The translations under genes and the position numbers were made by a program. DNA of 64,000 nt from Acidobacteriota bacterium. Its GTDB lineage: Bacteria > Acidobacteriota > Vicinamibacteria > Vicinamibacterales > UBA2999. Within the stretch, counting starts at the first letter, position 1. Every line of letters starts with the position of its first letter. A model generated the notes under the pieces. It was not told the origin of the DNA, ran no database searches, and saw only the letters and a program-made list of their open reading frames with translations. Shown here in pieces: positions 1-9,162 of this stretch. The DNA is taken from the NCBI GenBank assembly GCA_947482665.1, contig CANKJK010000001.1:310001-374000 (forward strand), read 5' to 3'.

Positions 1-665
1 GGCAGGAATCCGGCGGCATGAAAGAGCGACTCGAGCGGCGCCACGGTGGAAGCCGAGAATCCGCCGAGGCCGAGTGGCGTGGCGATGGGCCGCAGCATCG
101 CCCCGAGAGCGGCCAGTGAGCCGGGGGTGCCGGCCGCCGGTTCGGCGTCAAACGGGGAGTGTGCGAACGGTGTGAGGGAGGCGAAGGCCTCGCGCACATC
201 GGTGAGCGGGTCGTCGATGCCCGCGCCGCGGGGCACCCGGGCCGCAGCGAGCCGTCGGCGGGGCGTGTCGAGCGCGGCGTCCGCGATCATTTCCTCGATG
301 GGAGTAATGCCGGCAATCGGCTCCTTCGCGAACGAACCGAGGGAATACGCCACGGCGCCCACGAGACGTCCGTCGATGTAGACGGGGCTGCCACTCATGC
401 CTGCGATGACGCCCGTGTTGGCCAGCGGCCCACCCTCAAGGCGCGCCAGAATCAACGTCCGCTGCGGGCCCATCACATTCCGGAGCACGCCAAGAATGTG
501 GACCGTGAAGGATTCGAGCCGGGTGCCGGCAAAGACGGTCCGGCCCTCTGCCGTCATGCCAGCCTTGACCTCGTCGACCGGGAACAGGCGCGAGGCGGCG
601 GGCAGCGAGGCGCCGCAGCAGAGAGCAAGAGCGCAGAACAGGGCCAGGCCCCGGAGGTGCCGCAT
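1..665 (-). CDS. SpoIVB-type (S55) serine peptidase domain protein, partial at window edge
   Basis: Reading the minus strand from an ATG at 665 gives an open frame that runs off the left edge, so only the first 221 residues are visible. Residues 1-25 look like a Sec signal peptide (hydrophobic core LALFCALALCC, then ASLPAAS). The mature part begins with LFPVDEVKAGM and contains GMSGSP at about residues 89-94, the serine motif of the S55 (SpoIVB) family, followed by VYIDGRLVGAVAYSLG, a beta-strand pattern typical of that fold. In Bacillus this family cleaves a sporulation protease regulator. Here the host looks Gram-negative, so the substrate is unknown; an exported or periplasmic protease is inferred. 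The gene is divergent from the trp supraoperon. The C-terminal part lies outside the window. Confidence 0.8.
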   Translation of the reverse strand, partial: MRHLRGLALFCALALCCGASLPAASRLFPVDEVKAGMTAEGRTVFAGTRLESFTVHILGVLRNVMGPQRTLILARLEGGPLANTGVIAGMSGSPVYIDGRLVGAVAYSLGSFAKEPIAGITPIEEMIADAALDTPRRRLAAARVPRGAGIDDPLTDVREAFASLTPFAHSPFDAEPAAGTPGSLAALGAMLRPIATPLGLGGFSASTVAPLESLFHAAGFL

Positions 666-674
666 CGCGAATCC

Positions 675-703
675 GTTATAGGAAGAATACCGGCAAACTG
701 CAA
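675..703 (-). promoter_or_regulatory. Candidate promoter of the S55 peptidase gene
   Basis: On the minus strand TTGCAG (703-698) and TATAAC (680-675) are separated by exactly 17 bases. The predicted transcription start falls only a few bases before the ATG at 665, so the transcript would be leaderless or nearly so. This is inferred from sequence alone. Confidence 0.45.
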
Positions 704-712
704 GCCGACCGG

Positions 713-742
713 TTGACGCCCCGGCGCGGCGTGGGGTAACGT
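713..742 (+). promoter_or_regulatory. Candidate promoter of the trp supraoperon
   Basis: TTGACG (713-718) and TAACGT (737-742) are 18 bases apart, resembling a sigma-70 type promoter. The start point would be near 749, about 10 bases before the leader peptide ATG. No Shine-Dalgarno sequence fits in that gap. Confidence 0.5.
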
Positions 743-758
743 CTCCCCAGTTCACGCG

Positions 759-833
759 ATGTCACACACGCTCTCTTTTGCGGTGCGCCCTGCCTTCACC
801 AGCTCCTGGTGGCGGTACTGGTGCGCGGCTTAA
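759..833 (+). CDS. trpL: trp operon leader peptide (attenuator peptide)
   Basis: This is a 24-codon frame from ATG 759 to TAA 831-833. Its C-terminal end reads SSWWRYWCAA, so three of its last eight residues are tryptophan (TGG at 807, 810 and 819), in a place where random expectation is far lower. It sits between a candidate promoter and a Rho-independent terminator ahead of the aroDE-trp genes, where a ribosome-stalling leader peptide is expected. There is no clear Shine-Dalgarno; translation would begin close to the transcript 5' end. A small hairpin (CACCAG 797-802 with CTGGTG 806-811) spans the first Trp codons and could act as a pause signal. The peptide is read as a sensor of charged tRNA-Trp, not as a functional product. 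Confidence 0.8.
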   Translation: MSHTLSFAVRPAFTSSWWRYWCAA

Positions 834-893
834 GAGGCGGGTTCATCGTCTGATTCCAGTCGATTTCCACGACGAGTTTCGAGCGCCTCTTCA
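832..893 (+). promoter_or_regulatory. Antiterminator arms of the trp attenuator
   Basis: AAGAGGCG at 832-839, overlapping the leader stop codon, is fully complementary to CGCCTCTT at 884-891, the 5' arm of the terminator. A ribosome stalled on the first Trp codons leaves 832-839 free to pair and breaks the terminator. A ribosome that reaches the stop codon covers it, so the terminator forms. This is the classical 2:3 versus 3:4 exchange. A 1:2 pairing is weak here (about five base pairs with 773-777). Confidence 0.75.
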
Positions 894-923
894 GCCCCAG
901 GGTTGAAGAGGCGTTTCTGTTTT
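884..923 (+). terminator. Rho-independent terminator of the trp attenuator
   Basis: CGCCTCTTCA (884-893) and TGAAGAGGCG (904-913) form a perfect 10-bp stem with a 10-base loop, followed at once by the T-rich run TTTCTGTTTT (914-923). It lies 20 bases upstream of the aroDE start, so when formed it should stop transcription before the whole supraoperon. Confidence 0.85.
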
Positions 924-942
924 AGGCGGGATTGAGGAGGGG

Positions 943-2394
943 ATGACACGCCCGTTGCTGTGTGAAACCGTGACCGGGTCGACGCTTGCTGAGCTGCGAG
1001 CGGCCCGTGACGCCTCGACCGGGGCGGACATGGTGGAGCTGCGCCTGGACGGGGTTGCGGATCTTGACGTGGCCGGTGCGTTGGCCGACCGCCGGACACC
1101 CGTGGTGGTCACATGCCGGGCCTCGTGGGAGGGTGGACGATTCGATGGGTCCGAGGAGGATCGGCGCCGGATCCTGACCGAGGCGCTCGCCCGCGGCGCG
1201 GATTATGTCGACGTGGAGTGGAAGGCCGGGTGGGACGACCTGGTTCGCCACGAAGGCGGGCGTCGGATTGTGCTTTCGCATCATGACTTCGAGGGGATGC
1301 CCTCTGATCTTGAAGCGCGGCATCGTGCGATGCGGGCGACGGGCGCGGGCATCGTGAAGCTGGCCGCCACCGTGACGCGGGTGCGCGAGACGCTGCGGTT
1401 TCTCCCGCTCACCGCCGATGGGGTGACCATCGCGATCGGGATGGGGGCGGCAGGCGTGCCGACGCGGCTCCTCGCGGCACGGTTCGGGTCGGTGTGGACT
1501 TATGCGGGCCAGGGCGTGGCGCCGGGGCAGATGCCGGCAGCCGAGATGCGCGAGCGGTTCCGATTTGGAGAGGTGACGGCGACGACCGCTGTCTTCGGTG
1601 TTGCGGGGCGCCCGATCCTGCATTCGCTGTCGCCGGCGATGCATAACGCGGCGTTCCGTGCGGCGGGCATTGATGCGGTGTATGTGCCGATTGAGGCGGC
1701 AGACGCGGAGGACTTTCTGGCCTTTGCAGAGGGCCTGCCGATGGCCGGTGCCAGCGTCACCATTCCGTTCAAGCAGGACGTGATGGCGATGGCGACCGCC
1801 GTCGATCCCGACGCCGCGCTGATCGGTGCGGTGAACACCATCCGGCGGGAGGGAGCCGGCTGGGCGGCGACCAATACCGACGTGGCAGGGTTCCTCGCGC
1901 CGCTTGAGCGACGGGCGCACCTTCAGGGGTGGGCGCTGGCCGGGGCGCGGGTGGCGGTCATGGGCGCTGGCGGCGCGGCACGGGCCGTCGTCCGTGGTGC
2001 CGGCCGTGCGGGTGCAGCGGTGACGGTACACGCCCGGCGGCCCGAACAGGCTGACGCGGTTGCTCAGGGGCTGGGCGCCGCCGTGGGGAGTTGGCCCCCG
2101 GCGCCCGGCTCGTGGGATGTCCTGGTGAACTGCACGCCGGTGGGGAATCTCCATTCGGTCGAGGAATCGCCCTTGCCGGGCGGACCCTTTGAGGGGCGGC
2201 TGGTCTACGACCTGATCTACGCGCCTCGGGAGACGCGCCTGCTGCGCGAGGCGAAGGCGGCGGGGTGTGACACCCTCGACGGGTTGCCGATGCTGGTGGC
2301 GCAGGCTGAGGAGCAGAGCCTGTGGTGGACGGGCCGTCGGGTTCCGACGGGCGTAATGGGGCGGGCCGTGGGACTTGGCGGCGAGGACGCGTGA
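943..2394 (+). CDS. aroDE: Bifunctional 3-dehydroquinate dehydratase / shikimate dehydrogenase
   Basis: This 483-residue fusion catalyses steps 3 and 4 of the shikimate pathway. Residues 1 to about 212 are a type I dehydroquinase: the active-site histidine lies in LSHHDF (113-114) and the Schiff-base lysine in GIVKLAATV (K139). Residues about 215-483 are a shikimate dehydrogenase: substrate motif HSLSPAMHN (227-235), catalytic lysine in TIPFKQDV (K277), aspartate in NTDVAGF (D313), and an NADP loop, MGAGGAARA. The order matches plant DHQ-SDH fusions. The start is an ATG with GAGGAGGGG just upstream. The stop overlaps the trpE start by one base (TGATG), so the two genes are translationally coupled. 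It is the first gene after the trp attenuator, so both reactions should respond to tryptophan supply. Confidence 0.93.
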   Translation: MTRPLLCETVTGSTLAELRAARDASTGADMVELRLDGVADLDVAGALADRRTPVVVTCRASWEGGRFDGSEEDRRRILTEALARGADYVDVEWKAGWDDLVRHEGGRRIVLSHHDFEGMPSDLEARHRAMRATGAGIVKLAATVTRVRETLRFLPLTADGVTIAIGMGAAGVPTRLLAARFGSVWTYAGQGVAPGQMPAAEMRERFRFGEVTATTAVFGVAGRPILHSLSPAMHNAAFRAAGIDAVYVPIEAADAEDFLAFAEGLPMAGASVTIPFKQDVMAMATAVDPDAALIGAVNTIRREGAGWAATNTDVAGFLAPLERRAHLQGWALAGARVAVMGAGGAARAVVRGAGRAGAAVTVHARRPEQADAVAQGLGAAVGSWPPAPGSWDVLVNCTPVGNLHSVEESPLPGGPFEGRLVYDLIYAPRETRLLREAKAAGCDTLDGLPMLVAQAEEQSLWWTGRRVPTGVMGRAVGLGGEDA

Positions 2395-3857
2395 TGCGAC
2401 TGACAAGCTACGAGGAATTCGCCGAACTGGCCCGGCAGGGCACGTTCGTACCGGTGTGCAAGGAGATCGTGGCCGATCTGCTCACCCCCGTCTCCGCGTT
2501 TCTGAAGATTGCGGAAGACGCCGACCACGCGTTTCTGCTCGAGTCGGTGGAGGGCGGCGAGCAGGTGGCGCGCTACTCGTTCCTGGGCAAGGACCCGTTC
2601 ATGGTCCTCAGATCCCGCGGCGGCCGCACGCTGATTCAGCAGGGCGGTACCCGCAGCGAATCGGAACGGCCCTTCTTCGAGGTGCTGCGCGAGGTGATGG
2701 CGGGCTATCAGGCCCCCTTCGTCAAGGGCCTGCCGCGCTTCACCGGGGGCGCTGTCGGCTACCTCGGATACGACACCGCCGCGTGGTTCGAGCCGGTGCC
2801 TCTGGTGCCGTCGGTCGATGAGGATGATGCCGGTTTCATGCTGTTTGAGACGGTACTGGCGTTTGATCACGTCCGGCACCGGATTCTCATCATCGCGAAC
2901 GCACGGATTGCTCCGGGCGATGACCTTCGGGCGCAGTACGACTTCGCGTGCACGCGAATCGGTTTCGTGGAGCGGGAACTCGAGCGGAGCCTCTCGCACC
3001 AGGCGCCAGCCCATGGCGGGGCGCTCGACGTGCAGTCGAACATGTCGCAGGTGGACTACGAGGTGATGGTGCGCACCGCGAAGGAGCACATCGCCGCCGG
3101 GGACATCTATCAAGTTGTGCTCTCGCAGCGTTTCGAAACGGCGATCAAGGCCGACGCGTTCACGGTCTACCGTGCGCTCCGGCACGTGAATCCGTCGCCC
3201 TATATGTATTTCCTCCGGATGGGCGGGCGCTCGATCGTCGGTGCGTCACCCGAGATGCTCGTCAGAGTGGAAGGGCGAACAGCGCAGACGCACCCGATTG
3301 CCGGCACGCGGCCGCGTGGGAAGTCAGAGGTGGAGGACGCCGCTCTTGCCACGGAGTTGCTGGCGAGCGAGAAGGAGCGTTCCGAGCACGTGATGCTCGT
3401 TGATCTGGGTCGCAACGATTTGGGACGGGTGTGCGAGTACGGCACCGTCCATGTGCCCCGATACATGGCGATCGAGCGGTACTCCCACGTGATGCACCTC
3501 GTGTCCGTGGTGGAGGGCACGCTGGCCGCCGGGAAGGATCGCCTCGACGCGCTCGCGTCCTGTTTTCCGGCGGGCACCGTGTCCGGCGCTCCCAAGGTGC
3601 GGGCCATGGAGATCATCAACACGCTTGAGCGGGACCGTCGTGGGGTCTACGCCGGTGCGGTCGGGTACCTGGACTTCGCCGGCAATCTCGACTGCTGCAT
3701 CACCATCCGCACAGTCGTGATGGAGCATGGCCTGGCGAGGGTGCAGGCGGGCGCGGGCATCGTGGCGGACTCGGACCCGGCCGCGGAGTATCAGGAGACC
3801 CGGGACAAGGCGCGGGCCGTGCTGAGCGCGCTCGAACTGGCCGAGGCAGGACTGTGA
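2394..3857 (+). CDS. trpE: Anthranilate synthase component I
   Basis: The large subunit of anthranilate synthase converts chorismate plus glutamine-derived ammonia to anthranilate, the first committed step to tryptophan. The protein has 487 residues from the ATG that overlaps the aroDE stop; an in-frame ATG at 2322 lies inside aroDE and is rejected. The N-terminal LLESVEGGEQ region matches the tryptophan feedback-binding element. The chorismate-binding domain shows NPSPYMYFL, SPEMLVR, PIAGTRPRG, LVDLGRNDLGRV and FPAGTVSGAPK. The length is normal for the family. It is separated from trpG by only 10 bases, and the two should form the heteromeric enzyme. Confidence 0.96.
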   Translation: MRLTSYEEFAELARQGTFVPVCKEIVADLLTPVSAFLKIAEDADHAFLLESVEGGEQVARYSFLGKDPFMVLRSRGGRTLIQQGGTRSESERPFFEVLREVMAGYQAPFVKGLPRFTGGAVGYLGYDTAAWFEPVPLVPSVDEDDAGFMLFETVLAFDHVRHRILIIANARIAPGDDLRAQYDFACTRIGFVERELERSLSHQAPAHGGALDVQSNMSQVDYEVMVRTAKEHIAAGDIYQVVLSQRFETAIKADAFTVYRALRHVNPSPYMYFLRMGGRSIVGASPEMLVRVEGRTAQTHPIAGTRPRGKSEVEDAALATELLASEKERSEHVMLVDLGRNDLGRVCEYGTVHVPRYMAIERYSHVMHLVSVVEGTLAAGKDRLDALASCFPAGTVSGAPKVRAMEIINTLERDRRGVYAGAVGYLDFAGNLDCCITIRTVVMEHGLARVQAGAGIVADSDPAAEYQETRDKARAVLSALELAEAGL

Positions 3858-3867
3858 GGGCGGCGTC

Positions 3868-4433
<566 letters not shown>

Positions 4434-4434
<1 letters not shown>

Positions 4435-5459
4435 TGTCGACGCTCGCCCCCCTCATTGAGAAGCTGATGCGCCGCGAGGACCTCTCCTCGACGGAGACGG
4501 CGGCTGCGATGGAAGAGGTGATGGCCGGTCGCGCGGTGCCCGCGCAACTGGCGGGATTCCTCGTGGCGTTGGCCATGAAGGGGGAGCGCCCGGCGGAGAT
4601 CGTCGGCCTCGCACGGACGATGCGCGCCCAGGCCGTCCCGGTTCTGCGGGCGGCGGGTGATGTGTTTGATACCTGCGGCACGGGCGGTGATCGCGCCGGC
4701 ACGTTCAATATCTCGTCCGCGGCGGCTGTCGTCGTGGCCGCATGCGGCGTGAAGGTGGCGAAGCACGGCAACCGGTCGGTCTCAAGCCGCTGCGGCAGCG
4801 CGGATGTCTTCGAGGCGCTGGGTGTCCGCGTGGACGCGTCACCGGACACGGTGGGCAGGTGCCTCGACGAAGCGGGTATCGCGTTCTTCTTCGCGCCCAC
4901 GTTCCATCCGTCGATGCGGCATGCCGCGGCGACACGGAAGGAACTGGGCCTCAAGACCGCCTTCAACATGCTGGGCCCGCTGACCAATCCGGCTGGTGCG
5001 ACCAGGCAGATCGTGGGTGTGCCGCGCGCGGAGTGGACAGAGCTGATGGCGCTGGCACTCGGGCAACTCGGCAGCCGGCGCGCCTGGGTGGTGCACGGCG
5101 CGGACGGGCTCGACGAGATCTCAACGACCGGGCACACCCGGGTGGCGGAATGGCGTGACGGCGAAGTGCACAGCTTCTTCCTGCATCCAGGGGACGCCGG
5201 ACTGGCGACGGCTGCTCCGGAGTCGCTGGCCGGCGGTGATGCGGCCGAGAACGCGGCGACGATCCGGCGCGTGCTGGACGGCGAGTCAGGACCGGCGCGC
5301 GATGTCGTGGTGCTGAACGCGGGAGCGGGCCTACTGGTCGCGGGCGCGGTCCACACGCTGGTGGAGGGTGTGGCGCGCGCGTCGCAGGCGCTTCACGAGG
5401 GTGCGGCGCGGCGGACGCTGGCCGAGATGGCGCGCCTGTCCCAGGAGGTGAGGCCATGA
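4434..5459 (+). CDS. trpD: Anthranilate phosphoribosyltransferase
   Basis: This enzyme transfers phosphoribose from PRPP to anthranilate. The 341-residue protein begins MSTLAPLIEKLMRRED at the ATG overlapping the trpG stop. The PRPP and anthranilate sites appear as DTCGTGGDRAGTFNIS, KHGNRSVSSRCGSADVFEALG and FNMLGPLTNPA, all standard for the family. A longer upstream extension to 4101 overlaps trpG in another frame and is not credible. The last four bases (ATGA) overlap the trpC start. Confidence 0.96.
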
Positions 5460-6256
5460 CCGCGGGCACTCCCGATCTGCTCCAGGCGATTGTGGCCGCG
5501 ACCGCGCGGACCATTGAGACACGCCGGCAGGAGGAGCCTGACGCGGCCCTCGAGGCGCGGGCGATGGCGGGGCGGGTGCCGCGGGGCGATCTGTTCGAGG
5601 CGGCGCTCGGGCGCGCCGGACGCGTCAACGTGATTGCCGAGTGCAAACGTCGGTCGCCGTCGAAGGGGATTCTCGCGGCCGACTACGACCCGGTGGCTAT
5701 TGCCCGTGCCTACACCGAAGGGGGCGCGGCGGCGATCTCGGTCCTGACCGAGCCCTCGTTTTTCGATGGAGCGTTGGCGCATCTGGCTGCCGTCCGGCCA
5801 GCCACGCCCCTGCCGTTACTGCGGAAGGACTTCACGATCGACCGGTATCAACTGCTCGAGGCACGGGCAAACGGGGCAGATGCCATTCTGCTCATCGTGG
5901 CGGCCCTCGATCAGGCCACACTGGTACGTCTGCAGGCGCAGGCCTGGGCCCTCGGGCTGGCGGTGCTCGTCGAGGTCCACGACGAGGCCGAACTGGAACG
6001 GGCCGTGGCCGCAGAGGCCCGGCTGATCGGCGTCAATAACCGGAATCTGCGGACGCTCGCGGTGGACGTGGAGGCCTCGCGGCGTTTGTCCGTGCGCATG
6101 CCCGCGTCGGCCATCGGCGTCAGCGAAAGCGGGCTGTCGTCCGTCGAGGAGCTTCGGGCCCTGTCCGCGCTGGGCTACCGGGCGTTCCTGATGGGCGAGC
6201 GTTTCATGACCGACGCCAACCCGGCCAGGGCCATTGCCGCGATGGTGGGTGCGTGA
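5456..6256 (+). CDS. trpC: Indole-3-glycerol phosphate synthase
   Basis: A 266-residue TIM barrel that closes the indole ring from CdRP. Key motifs are VIAECKRRSPSKG (catalytic lysine), LRKDFTIDRYQ, ANGADAILLIVAAL, VEVHDEAELERA, GVNNRNLRTL and GVSESGL. The start ATG overlaps trpD by four bases and the stop overlaps the GTG start of trpF by four bases. It is separate from trpF, unlike the enterobacterial TrpCF fusion. Confidence 0.96.
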   Translation: MTAGTPDLLQAIVAATARTIETRRQEEPDAALEARAMAGRVPRGDLFEAALGRAGRVNVIAECKRRSPSKGILAADYDPVAIARAYTEGGAAAISVLTEPSFFDGALAHLAAVRPATPLPLLRKDFTIDRYQLLEARANGADAILLIVAALDQATLVRLQAQAWALGLAVLVEVHDEAELERAVAAEARLIGVNNRNLRTLAVDVEASRRLSVRMPASAIGVSESGLSSVEELRALSALGYRAFLMGERFMTDANPARAIAAMVGA

Positions 6257-6870
6257 CGTTTGTAAAGGTCTGCGGCATCACGCGCGAGGACGACGCGCGC
6301 GCGGCACTGACCGCGGGCGCGACCGCGTTGGGGTTCGTGTTCTGGCCGAAGAGTCCGAGGGTGGTCACGGCGGAGCAGGCCGGCGCCATCATCGGAGCCT
6401 TGCCGTATGGGACCAATGCCGTTGGGGTCTTCGTGAACCAGTCGGTGGAGGAGATCGACCGGGTCGTGCGGACTGCCGGGCTGACGGCCGTGCAGTTACA
6501 CGGCGATGAATCGCCCGTCGCTCTTCCCGGGATCCACAGGCCGGTCCTCAAGGCCGTGACGCTGGAGGGTGCGAACGAGGCGCTGGAGACCTGGCCCGAC
6601 TCGGTGTTGCTGCTGCTGGATGCCCACGATCCGGTGAAACGGGGCGGCACCGGACAGGCGGTGGATTGGGCCGGCGCGGCCCGCGTTGCCGCGCGGCGGC
6701 CGATCGTGCTCGCCGGAGGGCTGCGGCCCGACAACGTGCGGGAGGCGATCGAGACGGTCCGGCCCTTCGGTCTGGATGTGTCGTCAGGGGTGGAGGACGC
6801 CCCGGGAGTGAAGAGCGTGCGAAAGTTGACGGAGTTCTTCGAGATGGTGAGGTCCGCTGATGGCCGGTGA
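6253..6870 (+). CDS. trpF: Phosphoribosylanthranilate isomerase
   Basis: A 205-residue TIM barrel for the Amadori rearrangement of PRA to CdRP. It starts with GTG and [15 protein letters not shown], which holds the catalytic cysteine of the KVCGIT motif. Other landmarks are [35 protein letters not shown] and [15 protein letters not shown]. It overlaps trpB by 11 bases. Confidence 0.95.
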   Translation: MTFVKVCGITREDDARAALTAGATALGFVFWPKSPRVVTAEQAGAIIGALPYGTNAVGVFVNQSVEEIDRVVRTAGLTAVQLHGDESPVALPGIHRPVLKAVTLEGANEALETWPDSVLLLLDAHDPVKRGGTGQAVDWAGAARVAARRPIVLAGGLRPDNVREAIETVRPFGLDVSSGVEDAPGVKSVRKLTEFFEMVRSADGR

Positions 6871-8086
6871 AGCAGGACGCGTCGGGCGCCGTGACCCGGA
6901 TGCCAGGGGCTACTTCGGGGCCTACGGAGGCCGTTTCGTACCTGAAACCCTTGTCGCGCCGATTGAGGAGCTGACCGAGGCGTATTTCGCGGCGCGCGGC
7001 GAGGAAGCGTTCCAGCGCGAACTGGACGACCTGCTGGCGCACTACGTGGGTCGGCCCACGCCGCTCTACGAGGCGACGAGGCTTGCGGCATCGGTTGGGA
7101 ACGCGCGAATCTTCCTGAAGCGCGAGGACCTGACCCACACAGGCGCGCACAAGATTAATAACGCCCTTGGCCAGGTGCTGCTGGCGAAGCGGATGGGCAA
7201 GCGCCGCATTGTCGCGGAGACCGGGGCGGGCCAGCACGGCGTGGCGACGGCGACGGCCTGCGCGCTGCTCGGGCTGGAGTGTCATGTCTACATGGGCGCC
7301 GACGATATGGTGCGGCAGGCGCTCAACGTCGTGCGGATGGAACTGCTTGGCGCGACCGTGCGGAAGGTGACCGCTGGCAGCCGGACGTTGAAGGACGCCA
7401 TCAGCGAAGCCATGCGGGACTGGGTCACCAACGTCACCGACACGTTCTACGTGCTCGGCTCGGCGCTGGGACCGCATCCCTATCCGTTGATGGTGCGGGA
7501 ATTTCAGGCCGTCATCGGTCGCGAGGCGCGCGCGCAGGTGCTTCGGCAGGCGGGCCGCCTCCCGGACCTCGTGGTGGCGTGCGTCGGCGGCGGCAGCAAC
7601 GCCATCGGCATCTTCGATGGGTTCATCGACGACGCGTCGGTGCGCCTAATTGGTGTTGAGGCCGGTGGAGAGGCGATCGAGCCCGGCCGCCACGCGGCGA
7701 GGTTCGATGGCGGCAGCACGGGCGTGCTGCAGGGCACGCGCACCTTCGTGCTGCAGGACCCGGCCGGGAACATCGAACTCACGCACTCGATTTCGGCAGG
7801 GCTCGACTATGCAGCCGTGGGACCGGAACATGCCTGGCTGCGCGAGATCGGCCGGACCGAGTACGCGCACGTCAGTGACGCGGAGGCGCTCGACGGCTTC
7901 AAGGCGCTCGCGAGGCTGGAAGGCATCATCCCGGCGCTGGAGTCGTCGCACGCCATCGCCCACGCGATGAAGCTCGCCCCAGGACTGCCGCAGGGGACCG
8001 TGATGGTGGTGAATCTGTCTGGGCGGGGCGACAAGGACGTGCAGAGCGTCTCCGCCGTGCTAGCGGCCGCGGAGGCGCGCTCATGA
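6860..8086 (+). CDS. trpB: Tryptophan synthase beta chain
   Basis: The PLP-dependent beta subunit (408 residues) joins indole and serine. It has the early motif [21 protein letters not shown], the PLP lysine in [25 protein letters not shown], and the phosphate loop [11 protein letters not shown]-terminal motifs are [13 protein letters not shown] and [10 protein letters not shown]. It is a TrpB1-type protein, as expected beside trpA. The start overlaps the trpF end, and the stop overlaps the trpA start as ATGA. Confidence 0.97.
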   Translation: MAGEAGRVGRRDPDARGYFGAYGGRFVPETLVAPIEELTEAYFAARGEEAFQRELDDLLAHYVGRPTPLYEATRLAASVGNARIFLKREDLTHTGAHKINNALGQVLLAKRMGKRRIVAETGAGQHGVATATACALLGLECHVYMGADDMVRQALNVVRMELLGATVRKVTAGSRTLKDAISEAMRDWVTNVTDTFYVLGSALGPHPYPLMVREFQAVIGREARAQVLRQAGRLPDLVVACVGGGSNAIGIFDGFIDDASVRLIGVEAGGEAIEPGRHAARFDGGSTGVLQGTRTFVLQDPAGNIELTHSISAGLDYAAVGPEHAWLREIGRTEYAHVSDAEALDGFKALARLEGIIPALESSHAIAHAMKLAPGLPQGTVMVVNLSGRGDKDVQSVSAVLAAAEARS

Positions 8087-8868
8087 GCCGTATCGCGGCA
8101 GCATTCGCCCGCCTCAAGGCGGAGGGCCGCACGGGCCTGGTGACGTTCGTAACCGCCGGAGACCCTTCGCTGGAGCACTCGGCCGAGATCCTCATGGCGG
8201 CCGACCGCGGCGGTGCGGACGTGCTCGAAGTCGGCGTGCCCTTCTCCGAGCCTCTGGCCGATGGTCCCGTGATCCAGCGGGCGACGGAACGGGCGCTGGC
8301 CGCGGGCACGACGCTCGATGGCGTGCTCACCATGGTGGCGGGGGTCCGGAGCCGCCTGCGGGCGCCGGTGGTTCTCTTCAGCTACGCCAACCCGATTCTG
8401 CGGATGGGTGTCGAGGCCTTTGCCGAACGGGCGGCCTCGGCTGGGGTGGATGGGGTCCTGATGGTCGATCTACCGCTCGAAGAAGCGGGGGACTGCCGGG
8501 CCGTCTACGAATCCCGCGGGATTGATACAATTTTCCTGCTGAGCCCCACGACAAGCGATCGTCGGATTCGGCAGGCCTCAAGTCTGGGTAGTGGTTTTCT
8601 GTACGCGATTTCGCGGCTGGGGGTCACCGGGTCCCGTGACACGCTGGCGGACGGGGCCGAAGCGATCGTGGCCCGGATCCGGGCCGCGAGCCAGTTGCCG
8701 GTTGCAGTGGGTTTCGGCATCTCGAAGCCGGAGCATGTGCACGAAGTGGGAAAGTGGGCGGACGCGGCCGTGGTCGGCAGCGCCCTGGTGAACCTGATCG
8801 CTGAGTCCGGGACGGCGCCGGATCTTCCGGCGCGTGTCGAGGAGTATGTGCGGTGGCTGAAGGACTGA
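8083..8868 (+). CDS. trpA: Tryptophan synthase alpha chain
   Basis: The alpha subunit (261 residues) cleaves indole-3-glycerol phosphate to indole and channels it to TrpB. Visible landmarks: [30 protein letters not shown] (catalytic Glu and Asp), [50 protein letters not shown] and [12 protein letters not shown]. The C-terminus overlaps the GTG start of the next gene by 16 bases. Confidence 0.96.
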   Translation: MSRIAAAFARLKAEGRTGLVTFVTAGDPSLEHSAEILMAADRGGADVLEVGVPFSEPLADGPVIQRATERALAAGTTLDGVLTMVAGVRSRLRAPVVLFSYANPILRMGVEAFAERAASAGVDGVLMVDLPLEEAGDCRAVYESRGIDTIFLLSPTTSDRRIRQASSLGSGFLYAISRLGVTGSRDTLADGAEAIVARIRAASQLPVAVGFGISKPEHVHEVGKWADAAVVGSALVNLIAESGTAPDLPARVEEYVRWLKD

Positions 8869-9152
8869 CAATCGAGGAACTCCGGGGGCGCATCGATGTG
8901 ATCGATGACCAACTGGTGCGTCTGCTGAATGTGCGGGTGGCGTGCGCGGTGGAAGTGGGACGGCTGAAGCAGGCACAGGGCCTGCCGGTCTATCAGCCCG
9001 ATCGCGAGAAGCAGGTGCTGGGCCTGGTGCAGGAACGCGCCACGACCCTTGCCGGTCCGCTGAATGCGGATGCGGTGGTCAGGATTTTTGAACGGGTGAT
9101 GGATGAATCCCGTCGGGCCGAACGCCGCGCGGCGGACGGCGACGAGACATAA
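8853..9152 (+). CDS. Chorismate mutase, AroQ class (CM_2 domain)
   Basis: A stand-alone 99-residue all-helical chorismate mutase making prephenate. It begins [28 protein letters not shown] and continues [24 protein letters not shown], which carries the conserved Arg, Lys and Glu pattern of the AroQ fold. The GTG start overlaps the trpA end. The DAHP synthase gene follows after 10 bases. In Bacillus these two activities are fused in one protein; here they are adjacent genes, which may permit a complex and allosteric cross-talk (inference). Confidence 0.9.
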   Translation: MAEGLTIEELRGRIDVIDDQLVRLLNVRVACAVEVGRLKQAQGLPVYQPDREKQVLGLVQERATTLAGPLNADAVVRIFERVMDESRRAERRAADGDET

Positions 9153-9162
9153 GGGGCACGTC

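Noticed and set aside
922..2406. 494-residue open frame antisense to aroDE
   Set aside because: Arg/Pro/His-rich shadow typical of high-GC genes; no motifs, no Shine-Dalgarno, and it opposes a clear fusion enzyme.
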